Below are positions 54,807-62,873 of a DNA stretch of 64,000 nucleotides, in pieces. Each line of letters starts with the position of its first letter. The stretch's first letter is position 1. Below the pieces are notes generated by a model, which saw only the letters and a program-made list of their open reading frames with translations, made no database searches and was not told the DNA's origin. Origin of the DNA: Brevundimonas lutea (GTDB lineage: Bacteria > Pseudomonadota > Alphaproteobacteria > Caulobacterales > Caulobacteraceae); the NCBI RefSeq assembly GCF_003704105.1, contig NZ_QUOQ01000002.1, positions 434,001-498,000 on the forward strand, read 5' to 3'. The position numbers and the translations under genes were made by a program.

Positions 54807-57023
54807 GTGCGGCCCGCCGTGCCCGAAACACCGGACCACGCCGCGCCGGCGCCCAAGAGCCGCGTGCTGCGCCAGTTCGAGCTGGTCGATGCGGTCAAGG
54901 CCTATGATCCGACCGCCGACGAGGCCCTGATCAACCGGGCCTATGTCTATGCGATGAAGATGCACGGCTCGCAGATGCGGGCCTCGGGCGATCCCTATTT
55001 CGCCCATCCGATCCAGGTCGCCGGCATCCTGACCGACTACCGGCTGGACACCGCGACCATCGTCACGGCCCTGCTGCACGACGTGGTCGAGGACACGTCG
55101 GCGACCAAGGCCGACATCGCCCAGATGTTCGGCGACGAGGTGGCCGAGCTGGTCGAGGGCGTGACCAAGCTGAGCCGGCTGGAGATGCAGGCCGAGCACA
55201 CGCGGCAGGCCGAGAATCTGCGCAAGTTCATCCTGGCCATCAGCCGCGATGTCCGGGTGCTGCTGGTCAAGCTGGCCGACCGTCTGCACAACATGCGGAC
55301 CCTGCAGTTCGTCAAGCCGCACAAGCGCGAGCGGATCAGCCGCGAGACGCTTGAGGTCTATGCGCCGCTGGGCCGGTCGATCGGCATCCACTCCATCGCC
55401 TCCGAGCTGGAGGAGCTAGCCTTCGAGCATCTCAACCCGACGGCGCGCACCGCCATTCAGCGGCGCCTCGACGCGCTGAAGCTGGAGCACGGCGCCGCGG
55501 TCGAGAAGGTGGCCGAGGAGGTTGAGCAGGTGCTGTCCGACACCGGCATCCAGGCGCGGGTCCTGGGCCGGCAGAAGACGCCCTATTCGATCTGGCGGAA
55601 GCTGCAGAGGAAGTCGGTGGGATTCTCTGCCCTGTCGGACATCTACGGCTTCCGCGTGCTCGTCGAGAACGAGGACGAATGCTACCGCGCGCTCGGCGTC
55701 ATCCACCGCGAATGGCCGATGGTGCCCGAGCGCTTCAAGGACTTCATCTCCACCCCCAAGTCGAACAACTACCGCAGCCTGCACACCACGGTGGTCGGGC
55801 CCGGCGGCCTGCGTATCGAGATGCAGATCCGCACCGAGGTGATGAACCGGGTCGCCGAGGACGGGGTGGCGGCGCACTGGCGCTACAAGAACAAGTCCTA
55901 TGGCTTCGACCGTGAAGGGATGGAGAAGGACGGCGGGCGCGATCCGCTGCTGACCCTGCGGCACCTCGTGCAGGTGATGGAGCAAGGCGAGGGCGGCGAA
56001 GACTGGGTCGAGCACGCCAAGCTGGAGATGTACCTGGATCAGGTCTTCGTCTTCACGCCGAAAGGACAGCTGATCACCCTGCCGCGCGGGGCCATGCCGC
56101 TGGACTTCGCCTATTCGGTCCACACCGAGGTGGGCGACACGGCGGTGGGCGCCAAGATCAACGGCGAGCTGAAGCCGATGCGCACCCTGCTGCAGAACGG
56201 CGACGTGGTGGAGATCGTGCGCGGCTCCAAGAAGGAGGCGCCCAGCGACTGGCGCAATCTGACCATCACCGGCCGGGCCCGCGCCGCCATCCGCCGCTTC
56301 ATCCGCGCCAGCGAGCGCGACGAGTTCCAGAAACTGGGCAAGGCGACGCTGGAACAGGCTTTCGCGCGGGTCGACAAGGTGCTGGCCGACGTCGCTTTGG
56401 CGCCCGCCCTCGAAACCCTGGTGCTGCAGGGGGAGGAGGATCTCTATGACTCCATCGGTCGCGGGCGTATCTCGGCGACGCGGGTCGTGGAAATCCTGTT
56501 CCCAGGGCTGAAGGGCGCAGGCGTGGCCAACAGCGGCCGGCGGCGGATCGAGGATGGAACGGACGCGCGCCTGTTCGTGCGCGGCTCGGGACTGACGCCC
56601 GGTGTGGTGATCCACTTCGGCGCCTGCTGTCAGCCGGTGCCGGGAGACCGCATCATCGGTGTGCTGGAGGCCGACCAGGGCCTGACCGTCCACACCATCG
56701 ACTGCAACCGCCTGGCGGACGCCTCGGACGACGATTCGGTGTGGATGGACCTGCAGTGGACGCCTCAGGCCCAGCACGACGCCGTCGCCACCACCAAGAT
56801 CGTCGCCACCATGAGGAACGCGCCGGGCGTCCTGGGGCAGGTCGCCACCCTGATCGGGGAGGCCGGCGGCAACATCCTCAACCTGATCATGACCCGTCGC
56901 CAGCACGACTTCTTCGACGTCGAGATCGATCTCGACGTCGCCGACGCCCGTCACGCCACGCTGATCATGGCCGCCTTGCGCGCCAATCCGTTCGTCGACG
57001 AGGTGGAGCGGGCGCGGGGATGA
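54807..57023 (+). CDS. rsh: Bifunctional (p)ppGpp synthetase/hydrolase
   Basis: A 738-residue Rsh (RelA/SpoT homologue). The HD hydrolase domain has HPIQVAGILTDY and TALLHDVVEDT with His91-Asp92. The synthetase domain has SIWRKLQRKSVGFSALSDIY, GFRVLVENEDEC, and RFKD in PERFKDFISTPKSNNYRSLH; the RxKD motif marks a bifunctional enzyme. TGS (DQVFVFTPKGQLITLPRGA) and a C-terminal ACT domain (MRNAPGVLGQVATLIGEAGG) follow. The GTG at 54807 is used; a GTG at 54864 is equally possible, as conservation starts near RQFELVDAVKAY. It ends in an ATGA overlap with the next gene. Confidence 0.95.
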   Translation: MRPAVPETPDHAAPAPKSRVLRQFELVDAVKAYDPTADEALINRAYVYAMKMHGSQMRASGDPYFAHPIQVAGILTDYRLDTATIVTALLHDVVEDTSATKADIAQMFGDEVAELVEGVTKLSRLEMQAEHTRQAENLRKFILAISRDVRVLLVKLADRLHNMRTLQFVKPHKRERISRETLEVYAPLGRSIGIHSIASELEELAFEHLNPTARTAIQRRLDALKLEHGAAVEKVAEEVEQVLSDTGIQARVLGRQKTPYSIWRKLQRKSVGFSALSDIYGFRVLVENEDECYRALGVIHREWPMVPERFKDFISTPKSNNYRSLHTTVVGPGGLRIEMQIRTEVMNRVAEDGVAAHWRYKNKSYGFDREGMEKDGGRDPLLTLRHLVQVMEQGEGGEDWVEHAKLEMYLDQVFVFTPKGQLITLPRGAMPLDFAYSVHTEVGDTAVGAKINGELKPMRTLLQNGDVVEIVRGSKKEAPSDWRNLTITGRARAAIRRFIRASERDEFQKLGKATLEQAFARVDKVLADVALAPALETLVLQGEEDLYDSIGRGRISATRVVEILFPGLKGAGVANSGRRRIEDGTDARLFVRGSGLTPGVVIHFGACCQPVPGDRIIGVLEADQGLTVHTIDCNRLADASDDDSVWMDLQWTPQAQHDAVATTKIVATMRNAPGVLGQVATLIGEAGGNILNLIMTRRQHDFFDVEIDLDVADARHATLIMAALRANPFVDEVERARG

Positions 57024-57805
57024 CCTACGAGGCGACGGCCGTTCCTCCGGGGCTCGAGGCTCATCTGAAGTCGCCGTCCTACCGTCTGGCGGCGACCGAT
57101 CCGGACTTCCTGATGGGCGACTCGATGCGGGGGGTTCGCTTCCTGATGGAGTACGCCAAGGCCGAGGAGGCGCTGAGGGCCTGGGGCGTGCGTTCGACCC
57201 TGGTGGTGTTCGGTTCGGCGCGGGTGGGCGCGGATGGCGAGGGCCGCCACGCCTTCTGGTACGAGCAGGCGCGGCTGTTCGGAAAGATCGCCTCGGAGAG
57301 GGGCGGAGCGCTGCGCGGCTCGCCGGGTCAGCCGCGCGACAATGTCATCGCCACCGGCGGGGGCCCGGGCATCATGCAGGCCGCCAACCAGGGCGCACAC
57401 GAGGCCGGCGCGCCCTCGGTCGGCTTCAACGTCACCCTGCCGCACGAGCAATACCCGAACGCCTGGTCGACGCCGGAGCTGACCTTCCGCTTCCACTACT
57501 TCGCCATGCGCAAGATGCATCTGGCCATGCGCGCCAATGCGCTGGTGGTGTTTCCGGGTGGGTTCGGCACCCTGGACGAGCTGTTCGAGCTTCTGACCCT
57601 GCGCCAGACCGGAAAGGCGCCGCCGATCCCCATCGTGCTGTTCGATCGCGCCTACTGGACCAGCGTCATCAATTTCGACGCCCTGATCGAGCACGGCATG
57701 GTCAAGGCCTCGGACATGGACCTGTTCGCCTATGCCGACGACGCCGAGAGCGTGTGGAGGTGTCTGCTGGAGGGCGGACTGAAGCCGGGCGAAGAGATCG
57801 TCTGA
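57020..57805 (+). CDS. LOG family protein (possible lysine decarboxylase-like)
   Basis: A 261-residue Rossmann-fold protein of the LOG/TIGR00730-like family. It has STLVVFGSARVGADGEG, VIATGGGPGIMQAANQGAHE, SVGFNVTLPHEQYPN, and the hallmark VVFPGGFGTLDELFELLTLR (PGGxGTxxE). LOG proteins hydrolyse nucleoside monophosphates to free bases, in plants and some bacteria making cytokinins. Physiological substrates here are unknown. The start overlaps the rsh stop (ATGA). Confidence 0.9.
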   Translation: MTYEATAVPPGLEAHLKSPSYRLAATDPDFLMGDSMRGVRFLMEYAKAEEALRAWGVRSTLVVFGSARVGADGEGRHAFWYEQARLFGKIASERGGALRGSPGQPRDNVIATGGGPGIMQAANQGAHEAGAPSVGFNVTLPHEQYPNAWSTPELTFRFHYFAMRKMHLAMRANALVVFPGGFGTLDELFELLTLRQTGKAPPIPIVLFDRAYWTSVINFDALIEHGMVKASDMDLFAYADDAESVWRCLLEGGLKPGEEIV

Positions 57806-57875
57806 TTTTCGAATAGCGTCGTTACCGAGTTTCCGTTAAGTGAGTCGATCATCGGACAAAGACGGGGGTCGAGCG

Positions 57876-58502
57876 ATGAGACATAACGGATTGGTGGGGC
57901 TGGCGGCTGTGGCATGCCTGGCCCTGGCGGGAACGCCGGCGTTCGCGCAGGTCAACATCGCCGACAGTTTCGACACCACCGACGGGACCAGCACCACGCC
58001 GACCCGGCTGTTCCGGGACGCCGTGACCTCGGCCTGCGGCGCGCCGAAGGCGTTTCCGGGGACGTTCGGCGCGGACAGCTACGCCTACAAGACCCACACC
58101 CTGGTCAACAGCGGGCCGGCGCAGTGCGTCACCATTGATGTGACCGCGAACTGCCCCGGCGCCGCGCCGCAGGTTCACGCCATCGTCTACGATGGCGCCT
58201 TCAATCCGGCGGACATCTCCGATGGCTATCTGGCGGACATCGGCTCTTCGACCGGCGACGGCACGACCTACAGCATGGGGGTCGATCTGGCGGCGGGTCA
58301 AAGCGTCGACCTCGTTCTGCAAGGCACGGCTGGCACGGCCAGCGCCGCGGGGGTCTGCACCTACACCATCGTCTCGAGCCAACTGGCGGACCCGGCGGCC
58401 GTCGTCCCGACGCTGCAGGAATGGGCCATGATCCTGTTGGGCGGCCTAATGGCGGCGACCGGCGCATTCGTGGTCTGGCGGCGCCGGTCGGGCCTCGCCT
58501 AG
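57876..58502 (+). CDS. IPTL-CTERM secreted protein
   Basis: A 208-residue protein with a signal peptide (1-25, ending AFAQ) and a C-terminal sorting-type signal: VPTLQEWAMILLGGLMAATG, then AFVVWRRRSGLA, i.e. the IPTL-CTERM motif of I/VPTLxEW, a hydrophobic helix and a basic end. Such tripartite tails are thought to be processed by a membrane protease of the exosortase or rhombosortase kind. The mature domain has four cysteines and a beta-rich pattern (CVTIDVTANCPGAAPQVHAI). No processing enzyme is in the window. Confidence 0.85.
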   Translation: MRHNGLVGLAAVACLALAGTPAFAQVNIADSFDTTDGTSTTPTRLFRDAVTSACGAPKAFPGTFGADSYAYKTHTLVNSGPAQCVTIDVTANCPGAAPQVHAIVYDGAFNPADISDGYLADIGSSTGDGTTYSMGVDLAAGQSVDLVLQGTAGTASAAGVCTYTIVSSQLADPAAVVPTLQEWAMILLGGLMAATGAFVVWRRRSGLA

Positions 58503-58541
58503 GCGCTTTTCCGGACACGGCGGACGCGTTAGGGGTCACCC

Positions 58542-59129
58542 ATGACCTCCGACGACGTTCTCGACGAATTCCGCCAGGCGGGCGCCCTGCGCGAGGGGCA
58601 TTTCGTGCTGTCCTCGGGACTGCACAGTCCGGTCTTCCTGCAGAAGAACCTGGTGTTCATGGACGCGCGCCGCTGCGAACGGCTGTGCCGTGCGCTGGCC
58701 GAGAAGATCACCGCCACGGTGGGTGCGGTGGATGTCGCCATCTCGCCGGCCGTGGGCGGCATCATCCCCGGCTATGAGACGGCGCGGCATCTGGGCGTGC
58801 GGTCGCTCTATGTCGAGCGCGAAGGCGGCGCGTTCAAACTGAGGCGCGGTTTTCACATCGAGCCGGGCGAGCGTGTCGTGATGGTCGAGGACATCGTCAC
58901 AACCGGCCTGTCGTCGCGCGAGTGCATCGAGGCCATCCGCCAGGCAGGAGGCGAGGTGGTGGCGGCGGCCTGTATCGTCGATCGCTCCGGCGGGCGGGCC
59001 GATGTCGGCGTGCCTTTGGTTGCGCTGGCGACCCTGGACGTGCCGGCCTATGCGGCCGACGCCCTGCCGCCCGAACTGGCGGCCCTGCCGGTCGAGGATC
59101 CGGGTAGTCGGAGGCTGGCCAAGGCATGA
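58542..59129 (+). CDS. pyrE: Orotate phosphoribosyltransferase
   Basis: A 195-residue PyrE that joins orotate and PRPP to give OMP. It has [40 protein letters not shown], the PRPP-binding [20 protein letters not shown] and [16 protein letters not shown]. It starts the run pyrE-pdxJ-acpS-lepB-rnc-era, and its stop overlaps pdxJ (ATGA). Confidence 0.95.
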   Translation: MTSDDVLDEFRQAGALREGHFVLSSGLHSPVFLQKNLVFMDARRCERLCRALAEKITATVGAVDVAISPAVGGIIPGYETARHLGVRSLYVEREGGAFKLRRGFHIEPGERVVMVEDIVTTGLSSRECIEAIRQAGGEVVAAACIVDRSGGRADVGVPLVALATLDVPAYAADALPPELAALPVEDPGSRRLAKA

Positions 59130-59875
59130 GCCGGCGCATTCGCCTTGGGGTCAATATCGATCACGTCGCCACGGTGCGGAACGCGCGGGGCGGCCTGCAT
59201 CCCGATCCGGCGCGGGCGGCCGAGGTGGCGTTGCAGGCCGGAGCCGACGGGATCACGGCGCATCTGCGCGAGGACCGGCGCCATATCACGGACGCCGATA
59301 TCGCGGTGCTGAGCGCGCTGTGCCTGGAGGCCGATCGGCCGCTGAATCTGGAGATGGCGGTCACCGAGGAGATGCTGGCCATCGCCCTGAGGCACCGGCC
59401 GCACGCCGCCTGTCTGGTGCCCGAGCGGCGCGAGGAGGTCACCACCGAGGGCGGCCTTGCCGTGGCCGGGCACGAGGCGCGGATCGCGCCTGTGGTCGCC
59501 AGACTGGCCGAGGCCGGTATCAGGGTCAGCCTGTTCATCGAGCCCGCTCCGGCCCAGGTCGCGGCGGCCCGCGCGATCGGCGCCCAGGTCGTGGAGTTCC
59601 ATACCGGGCGCTATTGCCATCTGCCCGCCGAGGCGCGCGCGAGCGAGTTCGCGCGGCTGGCGGATGCGGCGGCCCAGGCCGAGGCTCTGGGACTGGAGGT
59701 CCATGCCGGCCACGGCCTGGATTACGGGACCGCGGCCGAGGTGTTGGCCATCCCGGAGATCGTCGAGCTGAACATCGGCCATTTCCTGATCGGCGAGGCC
59801 GTGTTCACCGGACTGGAGCCCGCCATCCGCCGCATGCGTGCGGCGATGGACGCCGCGACGGGAGCGCCGGCGTGA
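59126..59875 (+). CDS. pdxJ: Pyridoxine 5'-phosphate synthase
   Basis: A 249-residue TIM barrel that forms PNP in the vitamin B6 pathway from DXP and 3-amino-2-oxopropyl phosphate. It has [75 protein letters not shown] and [15 protein letters not shown]. Four-nt overlaps link it to pyrE and acpS; pdxJ-acpS is a widely conserved pair. Confidence 0.96.
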   Translation: MSRRIRLGVNIDHVATVRNARGGLHPDPARAAEVALQAGADGITAHLREDRRHITDADIAVLSALCLEADRPLNLEMAVTEEMLAIALRHRPHAACLVPERREEVTTEGGLAVAGHEARIAPVVARLAEAGIRVSLFIEPAPAQVAAARAIGAQVVEFHTGRYCHLPAEARASEFARLADAAAQAEALGLEVHAGHGLDYGTAAEVLAIPEIVELNIGHFLIGEAVFTGLEPAIRRMRAAMDAATGAPA

Positions 59876-60276
59876 TCATCGGGGTCGGCGCCGACCTGTG
59901 CGACATTCGCCGCATCCAGACCTCGCTGGACCGGTTCGGGGACCGGTTCAAACAGCGTTGCTTCACCGAGCTGGAGCGCACCCGGTCCGACCGCAAGCCG
60001 GACGCGGCCTGGAGCTACGCCAAGCGTTTCGCGGCCAAGGAGGCCTGCGCCAAGGCGTTGGGCACCGGCATGCGGCGCGATGTCTATTGGCGCGACATGG
60101 GGGTGGTGAACCTGCCGTCGGGCCAGCCGACCCTGGCCCTGACCGGTCATGCCGCCGAGCATCTGGCGCGTCTGACCCCGACGGGTCACGACCCCCGCAT
60201 TCATCTGACCCTGTCGGACGAGCATCCCTACGCTCTCGCCTTCGTGGTCATCGAAGCCTTGCCCGCCGGGGGCTGA
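59872..60276 (+). CDS. acpS: Holo-[acyl-carrier-protein] synthase
   Basis: A 134-residue AcpS that transfers phosphopantetheine from CoA to ACP. It begins [20 protein letters not shown] (metal-binding Asp) and has [20 protein letters not shown] (Glu), with [18 protein letters not shown] at the end. The GTG start at 59872 overlaps the pdxJ stop. It is 59 bases before lepB. Confidence 0.95.
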   Translation: MIIGVGADLCDIRRIQTSLDRFGDRFKQRCFTELERTRSDRKPDAAWSYAKRFAAKEACAKALGTGMRRDVYWRDMGVVNLPSGQPTLALTGHAAEHLARLTPTGHDPRIHLTLSDEHPYALAFVVIEALPAGG

Positions 60277-60335
60277 GGCTTTAGCGAGAGGCCTTGGAAT
60301 TGCCGCGCCGCCGCGGCGAGACGGACCCTTCGCGC

Positions 60336-61163
60336 ATGAGCGACACCAACAAGCCCGACGGCGGCGCCGTCGCCCTGGACCGCGACGCTCCGGCGGGCGA
60401 CGAGGCGCGCGACGACAAGACCAAGGGCGCCGCGTCCGAAACCGTCGAGATCATCAAGACCGTCTTCTATGCATTGCTGATCGCGGTGGTGCTGCGGGTG
60501 CTGTTCTTCCAGCCCTTCACCATCCCCTCGGCCTCGATGGAGCCGAACCTGTACGAAGGCGACTATATCGTCGTCTCCAAGTGGTCCTACGGCTATTCGA
60601 AACACTCCATCCCGTTCAGCCCGGGCGTGTTCGACGGCCGCATCCTGGGCAATGCGCCCCAGCGCGGCGACGTGGTGGTGTTCAAGCTGCCCGCCGACAA
60701 TCGCACCGACTACATCAAGCGGGTGATCGGTCTGCCCGGCGACCGGGTGCAGATGATCTCCAACGTGCTGCACATCAACGGTTCGCCGGTCCAGGACGCC
60801 GTGGTGCGGACCGAAGAGGTGGTGGACGCCTTCGGCAGCCGGCCGGCTGTGATCGCGCGCGAAACCCTTCCCAACGGCAAGACCTTCCTGACCCAGGAGT
60901 TCGGCCCCGGCCTGCAGCTGGACGACACGCCGGTCTATGAGGTGCCCAACGGCTATTATTTCATGATGGGCGACAACCGCGACAACTCCATCGACAGCCG
61001 CGTGGCCATGTCGGCGGGCGGTGTCGGCCTGGTGCCGGAGGAAAATCTGGTCGGCAAGGCCCAGGTCATCCTGTTCAGCTGGACCCCGGGCGCCAGCCTG
61101 TTCAACCCGGTCAGCTGGTTCGCAAACCTGCGTCCCAGCCGCTTCTTCACCCGGCTCGAGTGA
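60336..61163 (+). CDS. lepB: Signal peptidase I
   Basis: A 275-residue type I signal peptidase that removes signal peptides at the outer face of the inner membrane. One membrane segment lies at about residues 41-61. The catalytic Ser67 is in PSASMEPNLYEGD and the general-base Lys128 in DYIKRVIGLPGDRVQM. The GYYFMMGDNRDNSIDSR box is present. An acidic, poorly conserved cytoplasmic head of about 36 residues precedes the membrane segment. Its stop overlaps rnc (GTGA). Confidence 0.96.
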   Translation: MSDTNKPDGGAVALDRDAPAGDEARDDKTKGAASETVEIIKTVFYALLIAVVLRVLFFQPFTIPSASMEPNLYEGDYIVVSKWSYGYSKHSIPFSPGVFDGRILGNAPQRGDVVVFKLPADNRTDYIKRVIGLPGDRVQMISNVLHINGSPVQDAVVRTEEVVDAFGSRPAVIARETLPNGKTFLTQEFGPGLQLDDTPVYEVPNGYYFMMGDNRDNSIDSRVAMSAGGVGLVPEENLVGKAQVILFSWTPGASLFNPVSWFANLRPSRFFTRLE

Positions 61164-61891
61164 GCGGCCCGGACCATAGGCCGACCAACAGCCGGGCCGA
61201 GGCCGTCCGGGCCCTGACCGAGCGCCTGGGTCATGACTTCGCCGACCGATCCCTGCTGGATCAGGCCCTGACCCACCCCAGCGTGGGGGAGGGGGGCAAG
61301 CCCGGCGGCCGTCCCCAGATCGATTATCAGCGGCTGGAGTATCTGGGCGACCGGGTGCTGGGCCTGCTGACGGCCGAACATCTCTATGCCGCCTATCCCG
61401 ACGCCGCCGAGGGCGAGCTGTCCTCGGCGCTGCACGCCCTGGTCGACAAGAGCGCCTGCGCCCGGGTGGGGCATCGGCTGGGCGTCGGCCCGGCGCTGCG
61501 CCTGTCGGCCGGCGAAACCAAGACCGGCGGGCGGCGCAAGGACGGGATCATCGCCGATGCGATGGAGGCTCTCCTGGCGGCGGTCTATCTGGACGGCGGG
61601 CTGGAGGCGGCGCGCGGCGTGTACCGTCGCGGGTGGGGCGAGGATCTGGACGCGCCGCCGCGCCGCGCGGTGATCAATCCCAAGTCGGCGCTGCAGGAGT
61701 GGGCCCAGAGCCTGGGCCGGCCGCTGCCGAGCTATGCGGTGGTGGAGCGGACCGGTTCGGATCATGCCCCCACCTTTACGGTCGAAACGCGGGTCGAGGG
61801 GGTGGAGCCGTCGCGGGCGTCCGGCCGCTCGCGCCAGGAGGCCGAAAAGGCGGCGGCGACCGCCATGCTGACGCGAGAGGGCGTGATTTGA
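61160..61891 (+). CDS. rnc: Ribonuclease III
   Basis: A 243-residue RNase III, which cleaves double-stranded RNA in rRNA processing and mRNA decay. The nuclease domain has YQRLEYLGDRVLGLLTAEHL (Glu60 and Asp64) and GIIADAMEALLAAVYLDGGL; the dsRBD covers about residues 168-240 (NPKSALQEWAQSLGRPLPSY, then GRSRQEAEKAAATAML). The GTG start overlaps the lepB stop and its stop overlaps era. Confidence 0.95.
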   Translation: MSGPDHRPTNSRAEAVRALTERLGHDFADRSLLDQALTHPSVGEGGKPGGRPQIDYQRLEYLGDRVLGLLTAEHLYAAYPDAAEGELSSALHALVDKSACARVGHRLGVGPALRLSAGETKTGGRRKDGIIADAMEALLAAVYLDGGLEAARGVYRRGWGEDLDAPPRRAVINPKSALQEWAQSLGRPLPSYAVVERTGSDHAPTFTVETRVEGVEPSRASGRSRQEAEKAAATAMLTREGVI

Positions 61892-62841
61892 CCGACACCG
61901 AAACCCCCAACACCCGCGCCGGCTTCGTCGCCTTCATCGGCGCGCCCAATGCGGGCAAGTCGACCCTGGTCAACCGGCTGACCGGGACCAAGGTCTCGAT
62001 CGTCACCCAGAAGATCCAGACGACGCGCTTTCCCGTGCGCGGCATCGCCATCGAGGGCGACGCCCAGATGGTGCTGGTCGACACGCCCGGCATCTTTTCG
62101 CCGCGCCGTCGTCTGGACCGGGCCATGGTCGCCTCGGCCTGGGGCGGGGCGGAGGAGGCCGACGCCGTCGTCCATCTGATCGACGCCCGCTCGCACATCG
62201 CCTCGGAAGGCACGTCCGGCACCGCCGCCGACCGGCGCTCGGCCGAGGACACCGAGACGGTCATCGCCGCGCTGAAACAGTCCGGCAAACAGGTCATCCT
62301 GGCGCTGAACAAGATCGACGGCATGCGCCGCGACACCCTGCTGAAGCTGTCCCAGGACCTGTTCGCCACCGGCGTCTATGGCGAGGTCTATATGATCTCG
62401 GCCGAAACCGGCGATGGCGTCGACGACCTGAAGCAGCGGCTGGCGCGGGCCATGCCCGAGGGACCGTGGCTGTATCCCGAGGACCAGTCGGCCGACGTGC
62501 CGATGCGGGTGCTGGCCGCCGAGATCACCCGCGAGAAGCTCTATCTGCGAGTTCACGAGGAGCTGCCCTATGCGGCGGCGGTCGAGACCACCGCCTTCGA
62601 GGACAAGCCCGACGGCTCGGCCCGGATCGAGCAGACCGTCTATGTCGAACGCGACAGCCAGCGGCCGATCATCCTGGGAAAGGGTGGCCAGACGCTGAAA
62701 TGGATCGGACAGAAGGCGCGCGAGGAGCTGACCGTGCTGCTGGACCGGCCGGTCCACCTCTTCATCACGGTCAAGGTCGATCCGCGCTGGCAGGAGAGCC
62801 GCGCCCTGTACGCCCAGTTTGGCCTCGATTACGACGCGTGA
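61888..62841 (+). CDS. era: GTPase Era
   Basis: A 317-residue GTPase that binds the 3' end of 16S rRNA and helps 30S assembly. G1 is IGAPNAGKSTLVN, the switch region QTTRFPVRG, G3 LVDTPGIF, and G4 LALNKIDG; the C-terminal KH domain has RPIILGKGGQTLKWIGQKA. Between G3 and G4 there is an insert of about ten residues (SEGTSGTAADRRSAED) not seen in E. coli Era. The TTG start at 61888 overlaps the rnc stop. The run pyrE to era is likely one transcript. Confidence 0.94.
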   Translation: MTDTETPNTRAGFVAFIGAPNAGKSTLVNRLTGTKVSIVTQKIQTTRFPVRGIAIEGDAQMVLVDTPGIFSPRRRLDRAMVASAWGGAEEADAVVHLIDARSHIASEGTSGTAADRRSAEDTETVIAALKQSGKQVILALNKIDGMRRDTLLKLSQDLFATGVYGEVYMISAETGDGVDDLKQRLARAMPEGPWLYPEDQSADVPMRVLAAEITREKLYLRVHEELPYAAAVETTAFEDKPDGSARIEQTVYVERDSQRPIILGKGGQTLKWIGQKAREELTVLLDRPVHLFITVKVDPRWQESRALYAQFGLDYDA

Positions 62842-62873
62842 CCGTTTTCAAAGCGTAGAGTTCCTTCAGTCCC

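Noticed and set aside
55416..56954. A 512-codon open frame antisense to rsh
   Set aside because: Shadow frame, rich in Gly, Gln, His and Val as expected for antisense of GC-rich genes.
57822..57846. A CtrA box upstream of the IPTL-CTERM gene (GTTAC and GTTAAG)
   Set aside because: The half-sites are separated by ten bases instead of seven.
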